A DNA stretch of 64,000 nucleotides from Roridomyces roridus (taxonomy: Eukaryota > Basidiomycota > Agaricomycetes > Agaricales > Mycenaceae). Positions 32,807-44,270 of this stretch are shown here, in pieces. The stretch spans positions 1,736,001 through 1,800,000 of the forward strand of contig JARKIF010000011.1 in NCBI GenBank assembly GCA_029378245.1, in the 5' to 3' direction. Made by a program: the position numbers and the translations under genes. The notes under the pieces are model-generated. The model did no database searches. It was not told the origin of the DNA and worked only from the letters and a program-made list of their open reading frames with translations. The first letter of the stretch is position 1, and each line of letters begins with the position of its first letter.

Positions 32807-35800
32807 CACCTTTAGGACCCATATATCCCTTCTAATTAGAAGGGACATATGGGGGGAGTGTCCTTTCTAATTAGAAGGGATATAGCGAATTTCCCCTAGA
32901 TGCAATAAATGCTGCAATAAAAGTTGCAATAAAGCTGCGAACAATAGAGGTAGAGGTTCAATGAAGGGGTGCAAAGGTATTATATGTTGCAATAAAGTTA
33001 ACTTCACCGCTTCACTATGGGCATAAGTCACCGCCGCCCGCCCCGCCGCCCGTCGTCTTATGTAATCATCATGGGCTGGACCTCTTTTCCGCATTCTTTA
33101 GACACCAAAACAAGTAACACATCAAATTTGCTACAGGAAAATATGCGCACGCGGTCACGGTGCTACGTAAACCCGCCCTCTACACGCGCTACCCGCCTCC
33201 GCGTTATATGATAATTGATTACTGACCACGCGCACACCGCTAGGTATGCCCTACGCTACCAGCCCGCTACCTACCCATGGCGCTTGTTGCTCGACTTCTG
33301 CACTCGCTACGTACCCGTGGCGGCTACTGACCCACCCTTGATCCGCACTCTGGCTGGCCTGAAATTGTTCTAGCCATGTTCGATATGCCTGAGAATAGAA
33401 ATCCACGGAACGATGCGAGTCGGGCAGCGGGCAGTGCGGGAACGCAGACGAGAGGCTCATGGAACGGTGGTGTTGTACGATGAGCCTGGCTGCGTGCGGA
33501 GTTTGGGTGCTCGGGGACGGGCCGGGTTCTGGAAACCATGGAAAGTCGGGTCCGGGGTGATGGACACTGTGGACGGTTGGGAGGCACACTAAATACACGG
33601 CAGAGGAGAGGAAGACGGCGGGAGAGAGTGTGGCGTGAATTGAGCGTGAAGGATAGGATAGGATAGGATAAATTACACGGCACGGTCCGCTTATCGAACG
33701 CCGGTTTCCTGGGATTATCCCAGTGTACAAAGCAAGTCATATACACCTTCGTCCCAGGACCTCCCTCCGCACTCTAAGCCCTAAGCGCAGACCCCATGAG
33801 AAGACCCATGCCCCACGGTAGAACCTAGACCACGAAAAAAGGCAAGTTAGTCACTTTCAACTGGAGTCACTGTCTTCGAGGAGATATGGGATAAACCTTA
33901 CAGGCGAGGGACAACGTAGAAGGTGGCATGGTCTCTTGTCATGTTGTCCGTTCAATTCATGAAGTTTATCCCAGGAGTTGACCTGCATCTGCATCCATTG
34001 AAGTGCAGTTTTTTGGACATATTTACGATGTTTCTCCACGCTCGTCTCATGAGTAGGTAATGTGGAGAAATTCGATGCCATGCACTGAGATGGTGATTTT
34101 CTTGCTGCTATGAGAACACCTTCAACCCACTACTGGTTTGATTTGTCCAGCGGCGAGAGTTTCAAGAGATCATGCGAGCAAGAGCAGAAAGTGTCAAATT
34201 CGAAGTGGTGTGATTCCGGTTTCTGTGAGGAGAAACGCACGACAGAAGAGTGAGAATGGAGCTTGAGAGACTGTCGCAAAAAGCCATCCCGTATCAAGCA
34301 AAGTTCCTTCATTTGGGCATCCTCACCATGCGGCAATAAGCCACGGACGAGGTGAGACCCACGAGAAGAATTTGAACTACTTGGGGATTGAATAACCGAT
34401 GATCGGCTGGTTAAGTCCTCGATTTCCATACTTGGGCACGCAGAATGTCGCGGTACTTGCTTGAATTTTCTGAGAACACGATAGGGTAGTAAGGAACGTT
34501 GAATAATAATTGAATCGTGATGGAAGGAATGGTCTGGACCCCACTTTCGCGTTTCACGTTGAAGCGAGCGGAGCACTTGCCGCCGCGCACAGCAACTTGA
34601 CGTAATATCGACGTGGCAGCAGGGAATAGGATGGCTACGCCCCGTTAGTCGTCGTTTGTAGGAGTGGGTGAGGGACCAGAGTGAGGCCGCTGAGTGTGCT
34701 TTCTAGCAGTGGAACACAGCTCTGTCGTTGTGGTATGGTTGCAGCAGCCACAGCGCCAGACGGACAGGTGTATGCAGAAGTTTCAAGCAACCGGTGAATC
34801 GTATTCGCAGTCTCTCGCGCTCAACGGAAGGAGGTTTCGCCGCTCTGGTTGTTTGTGGCGCCAGGGCACACTAGTTTCGGAGCAAGGGCGACTTCTCGTG
34901 AGGATAGGCAAGATTTAAGGACTTTGACGACGATTTGGACCAGAGTGTTCCCCTGGAGCGTGAAGGTCGTGGCCAAGAGGAAACAAAGAAATGGCGCCAT
35001 TTCGGAAGCAATTCGGATGCGGACCGATGCTGTACACTGCCTCCTTCTTCCCATCACCGGTCACCACAGGTCCTCGCCTCGCCTCGCCTTTGCCTCACCT
35101 TGCATGCCTCGCATCTCGACGTGAAGGGAAGTTTTGCAAGTATTCGGGCTCTGACTCGGCTTCAGATCCTTTGCGTCTGGCACAATACCCATGATGATGT
35201 AGTTCTGACTGATTCGGTATGAGACTCGTTGTCCGTAGCAGGAGGACATGGAGGATATCAGGAGGAGAGCCTATCTTCAGCTCATGAAGGCGAGACGTGT
35301 GTTGGGCAACGTGCGCCCCTTGATGCTGGAATATCGGCCAATGTACGTTCCTCGCCTATACTTAGTATTCGTCCCATCTAATTTGTGCAGTGCTCGTGCA
35401 GGCTATGCCGTCTTCTGTGTTGTCCGATCTTGTTCTGTATCGCTCTCACCCAACGCTCACCCGTATTCATCTGTGACTTCAAGAGCACCATTCTGGCCGC
35501 CCTTCTCTTGAGCCAAGTACACGAAACTCGGCCACATCTCCAGCTGTAGTTTCTCTGTCTTTTCCTTGCCCCAGGCCCGCTGTCCAGCATCATCTGGGTT
35601 GATAACCACATCTTCTTCTTGGTTCCTCATCCAGCAAAAGGAAGGCTCCGAGGTAGGACTCTGTGCGTCCTCAATACTACCACTCCATCTTCCCTCACAC
35701 CGTCCGTGTATTTCTGATCGCCATCTGCAACTGCATGACCTATGCTCGGGTTGAGCACCATTGGAGACGCCGATTGGACGCCGGCCGTGGCTTCGTGCAA

Positions 35801-38395
35801 CGCACGCAGTCCTGATAGTTGATTCCACTTGTCGTGCTTTGACCGCCTCCCATTAGGTGGGACCCTCCCTTCTGAGTGACAGCGCGGTGAATTCATCACC
35901 GTCGGTCGGACCCGGGACGATGTTCGTCGTGGTGGTGATTGTCAATGGATGTGGGGCTCAAGAGTAGAGTTTACTCCTTGCCCTGCTCTATATATTGTAG
36001 TTAGAATGCTAATGTTGTTCTTTCCCTCCTTGAGCATTTATGAGCAGCCGAGCAAAGCGCCATCCGACGAGATGAGCCTAACACGCCGGCTAACTTGGAC
36101 TCATCGGGCATATCGGGTATTGTCCACATATTGTCAGTGTACGATGGCTGGGCCTACGGAATTTTTGTGAGGGCTACCAAGGACATTCACTCGCGATTTG
36201 AAAGAAATTTGAACCCAGATAGCTGGGTTCTGGGTTGAGAATAGGTTGAGGAACGAGATTCGAGGTTGACATGCATATACATATCCACTCTCGGTTCCTC
36301 ACTCAGGAGCTCGATGGCAAACTCCACAACTTCCTCACGTCCAGAAAATCTAAGATAATTCAATTGGGGTAAAAAATGTTAACAGACAAGTTCTACCTCT
36401 TCAGTTTCCGGAGATTGCGCCTTCAGCTCACAAGAAAAAAAATTAATGGCTGAGATCACTCTGATTCCCACGTGGTAGGTCGGTGATCCCTTTTTCCTTC
36501 GTCAACGGCAGCCTCACACCTCACAGCTCAGCAAACTCTCGGCTTAATTGGGTATACTGGGGTTGCACAGAAGCTATTCCGTCCCAAATCGGATCACTGA
36601 AGGTGTGTATTCATTCTGCACGGGTAGCTTTCTTGAAAACAATGCATATGGTTTAATGGGAAATGCAGGCGACTTACGGGGGTGAAAACTTAACTGTGGC
36701 AATCCCTGACCGTCTGAAACATTCTCTACATGAGGATTGAGACACACCTTTCCAGTAGGAGTGTCAAGGAAGCTGTCTGGGTGGGAGTGTGAATTCCAGA
36801 TACTTCTGCCCAACAAAAAAATGTCCAGTGCATTATCAGCCTGCTAGAGTCCATGAATTGGATTGTTTAAAGGACCCGCACTGGTGAGATGACCCAGGGT
36901 TGGTCTAACGGGCACACTTGCTTGCCGTTGAGTAGGACATTGTCCTCCAACGCGAATTTCAAGGGTATTTTATACTTACAACGATGCTTGGGACAGATCT
37001 AGATGAGTACATAGGAGACTAGCTGGTGCTTTGGGTGCTGGAAGTAAAAGGACATCCATCTTTCGACGCGAGTCCGTACCATTGTTTGTTGTTGATCTGT
37101 CATGTGATCGCCCGACTCTCGTCCTCGGACATCCATCTCCTCCCCTCATGTCTTCTCTTGGACGACCTCCGTGGACCCACACGGCCATTTCTCGATAAGA
37201 ACAACATCCTGACGACTTAGCAAGCACGCAGGCCACTCTGGCTGGATGGATATTGGCGGGACTGTGCGGTGGCTTTGGATCCTGGACCCTGGTGTGTCGC
37301 TGCGCCGTCCAGATGGACCTCTCTTGATAGAGCCCACAGATTTGATGCCCCCTCCATAGCACCTCCAGCCGCTTGCCAAGGCCTTGCCGCGATGTCATGG
37401 TGACGACTACGTGGCAGCAACTCGCACGCTGCGTTCCGTCCCTCGACACGCTCCGCAGCCAAGCCGTAAACCGCCGGGAAGAGATCCGCCCTTTGGAACT
37501 CCCAACCCGCGTTGGCGTATACCCTTCGATATCCATTCCGGGACTCACGACATGACATGAATGTCACCCTTGCCCGACCCACATCGACATCGGCAGCAGC
37601 ATGCGACACATCTATCATAGGACTGGGCGCACCGTTCCACCTCTCCAGCACCGCTCCACCCACGCTCCACTCATTACTCCTCCCCGTGCCAGCAACATCA
37701 CGGCAAATTCCACCTTACCAATGCGCCTGAATTGTCCTAACGGTACTCTCTCGGTGCTTGGACCCCGCCTGGGGCCTTTGTCCCTTGAACGACGGGGTGA
37801 CGGGGTGTATGTATTCCCAGTGCATGTGTGCCGCCTGGCTCGTTCGGGATGAGGTCGTCTCGTTGTGCAAAATGCACGGCGATGACCTCAAGCGCGAGCC
37901 AGCCGGAGTGCGGATCGAGGTTGCGCGGGTGGTGCGTGGGGAGCAGGCACGGGCTTGCAGGAATTTCAGAAGGGTAGTGTGTGGGAAAGGCGGATAGCAC
38001 GCGCGCGCAGGGTGCCGAGCGGGTAGCACGTGTAGAGGGCGGTATTACGTAGCACCGCGCACGCATATTTTATAGCAAATATGATGTATTACTTGTTCTG
38101 GTGTCTAAAGAATGCGGAAAGAGGTCCCGCCCATGATGATTACATAAGACGGCGGGCGGCGGGGCGGGCGGTGGTGACTTAGGCCCATAGTGAAGCGGTG
38201 AAGTTAACTTTATTGCAACATATAATACCTTTGCACCACTTCAAGCCTCTACCTCTATTGTTTGCAGCTTTATTGCAACTTTTATTGCAGCCTTTATTGC
38301 ATCTAGGGGAAATTCACTGCATCCCTTCTAATTAGAAAGGACACTCCCCCCATATGTCCCTTCTAATTAGAAGGGATATATGGGTCCTAAAGGTG
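32807..38395. mobile_element. Nested 5.6-kb element with ~390-bp inverted ends, 8-bp TSD
   Basis: Left and right ends both begin CACCTTTAGGACCC and match as inverted repeats for about 390 bp (to ~33195 and ~38010). AGCTATAT lies directly outside both ends (32799-32806; 38396-38403). The ends contain two perfect palindromes CCCTTCTAATTAGAAGGG and five TTGCAATAAA/TGCAATAAA words, which look like transposase-binding repeats. No transposase domain was recognised inside, so it is probably non-autonomous. It sits 4 bp beyond the stop codon of the Cys-rich cargo gene. Confidence 0.85.
33196..38009. other. Interior of the 5.6-kb element: gene fragments, no complete gene
   Basis: Fragments that look protein-like: minus strand 34576 to 33857 (one frame of ~240 codons with a single TAG at 34130-34132, including KYVQKTALQWMQMQVNSWDK); minus strand 35828 to 35457 (e.g. 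KTEKLQLEMWPSFVYLAQEK); plus strand 35248-35343 (MEDIRRRAYLQLMKARRVLG up to a GTACGT donor). None matches a family I recognise. Captured host gene pieces or decayed element genes are both possible. Confidence 0.35.
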
Positions 38396-38406
38396 AGCTA
38401 TATAAG

Positions 38407-39277
38407 CTAAGGAAGACGGTTCTGGGGCAGCGGCTCGAGGACAAGTGGAGGAGCTGCCGAAGAAATTGAGTGCGTGCGACGTGAGAGAATAGCTTTACAC
38501 TCACGCAATTTGAACAGATGGCGGGGAGTGGCCAGCCACTCATCAATCTGGTCGTACGCAGCGTCCACTTGGTCTCGAATGCGCTGAAGCCGGCGGTCGG
38601 CAAAAGGCAGAATCTCCCGCAGTTCATCCCAGCGGGCCTCGGCCTTGTCCCGCCGGCGCTCTAGAACATCACCGGCCTTGGACCATGCAATTTGCCATTC
38701 AATGCGAGTGCCCCAGGGGACGGCCACGACTCCCTGAACTAGAGGAACGTAAGCGCCGGCGGGGCAGAAGAAGGAACAGACTCACCATTGTGCAAGAGGC
38801 AATCCTCACGATAGTCGGCGGGGGCGCCCGCGGGGCAGGTGCACTAAATCATCACAAATAAGGGGAAGCGACACAAAAGTCAGCGCAAAAACACACCTCA
38901 GGCTTCGCACCCCGATTGGCGGCCGGATTCGCCCCCAAGTCGTACTGCCAACAACCTTTGCAGACCGTCCAGGTGTAATGGAGTTTCAAGGCATCGTCTT
39001 TGGAGAGCCCGTATTCTCCGAACTGCCACAGAGAAATCGGGCGGTCGCACTCCAGGCAAACACGATCCGTGGGCTGATGCACTGCCTGCGCGTCAAGTCT
39101 CTCCTTCGTGAGGAGGATTGCTGTCGCTGGGGTGTACTCGTCGCGCGCCGGGCGGGTGGCACCGACGTCGAAGAGCTCAACGTGCTGGGAACCCGGCAGT
39201 GGACGCAGACGACGTTGTACAAGTGCGGATGTGGTGGTTAGGGAAGTACGCGAGGGAATGGTTCGTGTGGCAGGCAT
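38407..39277 (-). CDS. Cys-rich putative zinc-binding protein, cargo of the 25.6-kb element
   Basis: Starts at MPATRTIPSRTSLTTTSALV (ATG 39277). Exon 1 runs to 38897, exon 2 is 38843-38786, exon 3 starts at 38738 and ends at TAG 38407-38409; a further 48-nt intron (GTGAGTG...CGGCAG) may split it. Cys pairs are regularly placed: CLECDRPISLWQFGEY, TVCKGCWQYDLG, then CTCPAGAPADYREDCLLHN. The second half is helical and charged (WSKAGDVLERRRDKAEARWD, RIRDQVDAAYDQIDEWL). A metal-binding, protein- or DNA-contacting role is plausible but unproven. Its upstream region carries repeated CCATTGTCC/CTATTGTTC words shared with other genes of the element. Confidence 0.65.
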
Positions 39278-39683
39278 GAGTAGAAGAATGGAGTGGGACA
39301 GAGGAATGGACGAACATATCTTCACGGTTTTTATACCCGACGGACGAGCCTGCTGTGTCCAAATTGGGATGTCCTTCTGGTATTGTTCGTGGGCCAGAGG
39401 CACGGCCCATTGTCCATCGAACACGCGACCTATTATGCGTTTAGCTGTGTCTCGTGGGCCAAGCGGTACGGCCATTGTCCGTTGAATACGCGACCTATTG
39501 TTCATTCAGCTCTGTCCTGTGGAGCATGTTTGGATACTTACGGTGCGATAATTTGCACCCACAACGCGTCGCGTCACGCACAACACGCCAACTTCTGTGT
39601 ATATGACAAACAAATACATAGACATGCGTCGCGTTCTGCAATGTACATACGGGTAAGTTAATATCTGAAAAGAAGATTTACTG

Positions 39684-42600
39684 TTACAATTCGGCATCGT
39701 CATCCCAAGACAGCACGTCCTCCTCGTCCCCGGCTCGGTGGTTGTCAGCCCGTTCCACCGCTGCAACGACGTGGAAAATAGCCTCATCCTCATCCTCCTG
39801 TTCGTCCTCGTCCGATGAATCCTCGCCCTCACTCTCCATCATCACCTGCTCTCCATTGCCCCAGGCCGTGGTAGCCTCTGCTACCTCACACACCAGAAAC
39901 TCATCATCCGTCGGTCCCCATTGCTGCTCAGTCGGTAGCGGTATGCGGTCTAACAACTTCCGCCAGAGCACACAGAGCTGTAGCAGCTCCTCGCGTCGAC
40001 GTTCCATCTGATAACGAACCGCACCTGGGTCGGATTAAGCGCACTCCTCGCCAGAACAGGAAAGAATACGTACCCTCTGACTGAGCAATCGCAATCTGTA
40101 TCGTCTTCCACTCATTTTGGAACCAGACGAAGAGATGTGCATGCTCGCGCGCCAGGCACGCAGACTCCTCGTTACAGCGGTCCACCATCAACATTGCCCG
40201 TATGCCCGTCCGCACGTTTTTGTTGCTTAACCACAACGGAGGTCGGCTCTCCTCCTCGTCCAAGCCAAGGTCTTGCCAGATGACATCGTCAACGTCCAGC
40301 TGGTAGATGCCTTTGGACGGTACGGGCAACGGAGCCACTGAATGAGCTGGTGCCTTCTTCTTGGAGATCAAGCTCTGGATTTGCTCGCAGAGTTTGTTGT
40401 ACGTCTGCACCAAACGACTGATATTGGGCTCACGGCGCTTGATGGCTGCTCCTGCATGTTCGTTGCGCTGGTTTTCTGCTCTCGCCGCATCAGCGGCTGG
40501 ATTCGGTAGCGTGAATATGACATACCGCTGCGAGTATGTCGTACCGAATGCTCAATGGGGTCCATTTCGAATTTACGGTCTCGCAAGCGGGCGCGAAGAC
40601 GGTCCTTGAGAGCTCTTGCGTTCATGCGGGCGGTGTAGTAGTCGGTGAACTTGAGTTTCTTGAGAATGGTGCTGTCGTTGACGCCGAGGGTGCGCTCGAG
40701 TTGCTTGGTCTTTGCAGCTTGAGTTTCCCATGCTTTGAGCGTGTCTTGGACATGGGTCGTTGCATAGTCGTGTGCTTCGGCGTCGGCGTCCTCATTCACT
40801 TGCGTCTCGCTCAGGGCTTTCCACCGCTGCCGGAGTTGCTGCTGCTTGGCGCGGGCAGCAATGATTGTATCCACAGCTTGTTTCGCGGCGTTCTTCGACT
40901 GCGCTGAGGTCAACATTAGTATAGTATGCCCACCAGAATAAAGAAAGAACACTTACACTTCAGCGGCTGAGTCTGAATCTTCACCTGATCCGCCCATTGC
41001 ACCCTAAGTTGAGGCACGGGAACGCCGCAGGTGACCAAGTCCGCACGCGCCTCGCGCATCTTGTTCTCGCAGTGCTCGGTGCGGCGAAGGATCCAGGAGC
41101 CCATGCGCCCGAGACTCATCTTGTCTGCGTGCTGAATTTGACTGTCGATAGTGTACAAACGCACATGATACTGATTATTTGTTAGCGTCTGCGGCGATTC
41201 TAAAAACGAAGGGAGAACTTACCCCAGTGACTCGCAGATAGGCGATGAGCTTGCTGATCGAGTGCCAAAAGCGCTCGCAGCCTTCGCCGTTGGTGTGCCC
41301 AAACCCACAGCACTTCATGGGATGGTATATCAACTGGCACGGCCAACGATGCCCGAACGCGTGGAAGACGGACACCGCGAATATCATGCGGTCCATGTAC
41401 CGCTCCATGAACTTGTACTTGACGCAGGAACGGTGGAGCTGGCAGGCGATGTCGTAGAGGATACCAATGCGGAGGTGTAGCTGTACCACATAGGCAATGT
41501 ACCCTGTCATGCCTGGGGGGTACATTTAATTGTGGCCACAGCTTGACAACCCAGCCGCAGTGTGCCCACATTGCATTGTACCCTGTCACAGCCTTGCTAA
41601 ATGAATTGCACCCAGCCACAGCAGGGCAAAATAGCTGCCAGCAGGCTAAATTGAACCCCAGACCTCCAGGGTAGGGATTACTATATTAGGAATGACTGCT
41701 TACTGCTACACTACAGAACCATACTGGTTGCTTTATTTGATGCCACTACTACCCTATTTGACCAGCCCTGATCTGATGCTGTCATTTCCATTGGATGATG
41801 CCCCTAACCACCATTCACACCAGATATCGCCCCTAACCGCCCATTCACAGTGGATTATGAGTTCTTCCACTCACAGACGAAACCGTGGGGGGGATGTCAT
41901 TTGTTTAGGGGTTCACCAAACCTAACCTAACCTAACCTAACCCGCGTCTAACCGCCGATTCACTGCTGGATCTCAGTCTGAGGGCATAGTTTGGCTTGAT
42001 GTGGAGAGCCATCTGTTACTCTTCTCTAGCTCAGTTGGTTAAGGTGTCTGCCATCCACTCTCCCTGGATGACAGCAGGAGGTTTTGGGTTCAATTCCTCC
42101 TTGCTGCATTTTAATTTCTTTGCTGTGCACTGCCAAAGGTACATTGCAATGTGGGCACATGATGGCTGCCTTGTCAAGGTGTCACCTTATTTAAATGTAC
42201 CCCCCTGCCATGGCAAGGTACAATGAATTGTGGCTACAACCCAGGGTGCAATGTGTATGTTAAGTGGGAGATGCTGAAACAACGTCTCCAAGAGCACGAG
42301 CACGAAGTACTGCTTCTCGCTCGAGCTCCGCATATTCACCAGCCACAAAACACGGTCGTGGCGGCAAAGGAGACCCATCACGCCTGTATCCTCAAAGAAC
42401 TTGGCGCTGGCCTTCTCGCGCTTCTCGTCCGCAGCAATGAACGAGTCCCTACAGTCGTCAAGCACGGTGCGCGGAACCCGCAGGTCCTGGTGCTCGTAAT
42501 GGTCTTCCTCCTCCGAAGGTCGGGCTTGCTTCTTTGTTTGACCCCTAACAGGACGCATGTCCTCGACATGAGCCCCCATCTCGTCTGTGGTGTGCTCGGG

Positions 42601-43993
42601 AACGAAAACCGTGTTAGGGTGTCTGCGTGGGGGATCGCGAGGACCACCGCGCCTGCGCTTCTGAGTGAAGCAAGCATCTGCACAGACGTGGATGTCGCAG
42701 GCAGCCGTGGAGTCATGGACGAGGCCGCCAAAGCAAGTCGGACACCGACTGATCAAGTAGTCGGAAGGGCGTGTGCGAGGCGGAGGGTCTGGGAAAGGAT
42801 TGGCCTTGCTCTCGTGGTCATGCTCCCGGTCTGGCGCCCGCCTTTTACGTCCAGAGGGCGCTGGTGGCACAGGACGCGCTGCCGTAGGGGTTGCTGGCGC
42901 GGATCTTGAAGAGTCCGAGTCTGAGCCTGAGGGGCTCGGTGGCGGCGGGGTACATGGTCTTGATCCCGCAGGAGTTGTCGAAGGGAATGCGGGGCTCGAA
43001 GATGGGAGCGGAATGCTTGGACCAATAACCGTCTCTCGCACAACTTTGAGAGTGGCGTCGACAGCAGCCTGCGTGGCATGCTGCAAACTGGTATACCACT
43101 CGAGCGCGTTGCCAAACCGCACCCGCAAAGTATCCTAAATTGTTCCAGTCAGTACGGGCAAGTCTCAGATGTCAAGGACTTGCCTTGGTGGTGAGCTTGT
43201 AACCACGACCCCGCAGGAATGCCTCCAGGGTATTGCTGAAGGCTGTATTGTTGGGAGTCATGTTGACGAAGAGCGTCATCGCAAAGTCGAGTACATTAAT
43301 GTCGACCGCCAGGCTTGGGTACACCGGCGAGCAGGGAAACAATCCCGCACGGAGCAGCGTAGCTGGGGCGGGAGAGCACTTGCAGACGTCGACGCGTTGA
43401 TGCTCAATTGCTGGTGAAAGTCAGAATCCATCGTCACGATAAGAAATAAGAGACGCACCATTGAGCCGAACTACAGCGATATATAGTGACCGTTTGACGC
43501 ACGCACAATCTGAGCCTTGCAGCTTCAGCTGCGCAGTGTCACGCAGGGACTTCGTCTGGTGCATGAGCTCCACGAAGACGGGGACCAGCGTGGGGATGAC
43601 TTCGTGTGTCCATCGGTGCCACTGATTCGTCTTTTTCACGGCGTGGCTCGTCTGCGCGGCTGTAGTCTCCTGACCTGGGATCAAGTCCATTGTAACGTGG
43701 TTGTCGTCGGCGGCCAATGCGACGTCCCCGTATTGCCGCTTGGTCGGAGAGGACTGGGCCACTTGCTGCCCCGGCGCATCACGCCATCCGACTTGGCCTT
43801 TGGGAGGTTTCTGGAGGCGTTGGCTCAATGTCTGGCCGTTGGCGTAGAATACCAGTGGTTCAGGTTTGTTTGCATTGTTCTTGTGAGGCAGATGCGAGGG
43901 GCGTTTGACTGGGAATAGCTGGGTAGGTGCGGTCGGTTTGGAGCTCGACGCCTTGACGGCTTCGATGTCCTTTGCGGTGAAGCGACCCGCCAT
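39684..43993 (-). pseudogene. KDZ-family transposase, interrupted by a 773-bp insert
   Basis: Begins MAGRFTAKDIEAVKASSS. The N-terminal Cys motif spans an intron: VDVCKCSPAPATLLRAGLFP-C...PSLAVDI. Exon 2 to 3 is a GC-AG intron (AAG|GCAAGT, 43183). Core motifs: RCPTCFGGLVHDST, DIHVCADACFTQKRRRGG, FFEDTGVMGLLCRHDRVLWL, LFQHLPLNIH; then, after the insert, LRIGILYDIACQLHRSCVKY, AVSVFHAFGHRWPCQLIYHP, KCCGFGHTNGEGCERFWHSI and SKLIAYLRVTG. Downstream helical exons follow (IDSQIQHADKMSLGRMGSWI; SKNAAKQAVDTIIAARAK) and an acidic C-terminus (SDEDEQEDEDEAIF) ends at 39684. These are hallmark KDZ motifs. Removing 41480-42252 plus one TSD copy restores the frame (LNIHLRIGILYDI), so the gene was intact until that insertion. 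Confidence 0.9.
41480..42252. mobile_element. 773-bp insert in KDZ transposase, 5-bp TSD
   Basis: GTGTA repeats at 41475-41479 and 42253-42257. Inverted subterminal words are AATGTACCCTGTCATGCCTG..GGGGTACATTTAA and TTAAATGTACCCCCCTGCCA. Inside: a tRNA-like block (A-box-like TAGCTCAGTTGG near 42029; B-box GGTTCAATTCC near 42089) and a (CCTAA)4 run at 41919-41941. Likely a small non-autonomous element. Confidence 0.75.
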
Positions 43994-44088
43994 GGTGTTT
44001 CTTGAGAAGTGGAAAGGAAACAACGTGAGGAGCGAAACGGAGGGTAGGAAGGAGTTCTCACCGGTGTTGTTGTGGTTTGAGGATTAAC

Positions 44089-44139
44089 GAACAATGGGGC
44101 ACAAAGACTGGTTTCCGGGAGCCGATCGAAGAACAATAG
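44089..44139 (-). promoter_or_regulatory. Two GAACAATRG sites upstream of KDZ transposase
   Basis: GAACAATGG (44089-44097) and GAACAATAG (44131-44139) lie 96-146 bp upstream of the transposase ATG. The same word recurs upstream of two other genes of the element. Confidence 0.4.
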
Positions 44140-44270
44140 AACAGAACAAGTGACCATTTTCCTGTCTGGGAAAGCTCGTGAATTCGTTTGACGCATTCGG
44201 GGGTGGATTGGTTAGACGAATATGCATTCACTTTTCTATGTTACACGCGCGCACGACTACGTACATTAAT

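Noticed and set aside
41918..41941. Telomere repeat (CCTAA)n
   Set aside because: Only four 5-mer units (fungal telomeres are usually CCCTAA 6-mers), and it lies inside a transposon insert.
42005..42110. Functional tRNA gene
   Set aside because: A and B boxes are present, but acceptor and T stems do not pair; it is inside a small mobile insert and is better seen as a tRNA-derived remnant.
42223..42909. 228-codon plus-strand ORF
   Set aside because: Antisense shadow of KDZ transposase exon 3 and the insert edge.
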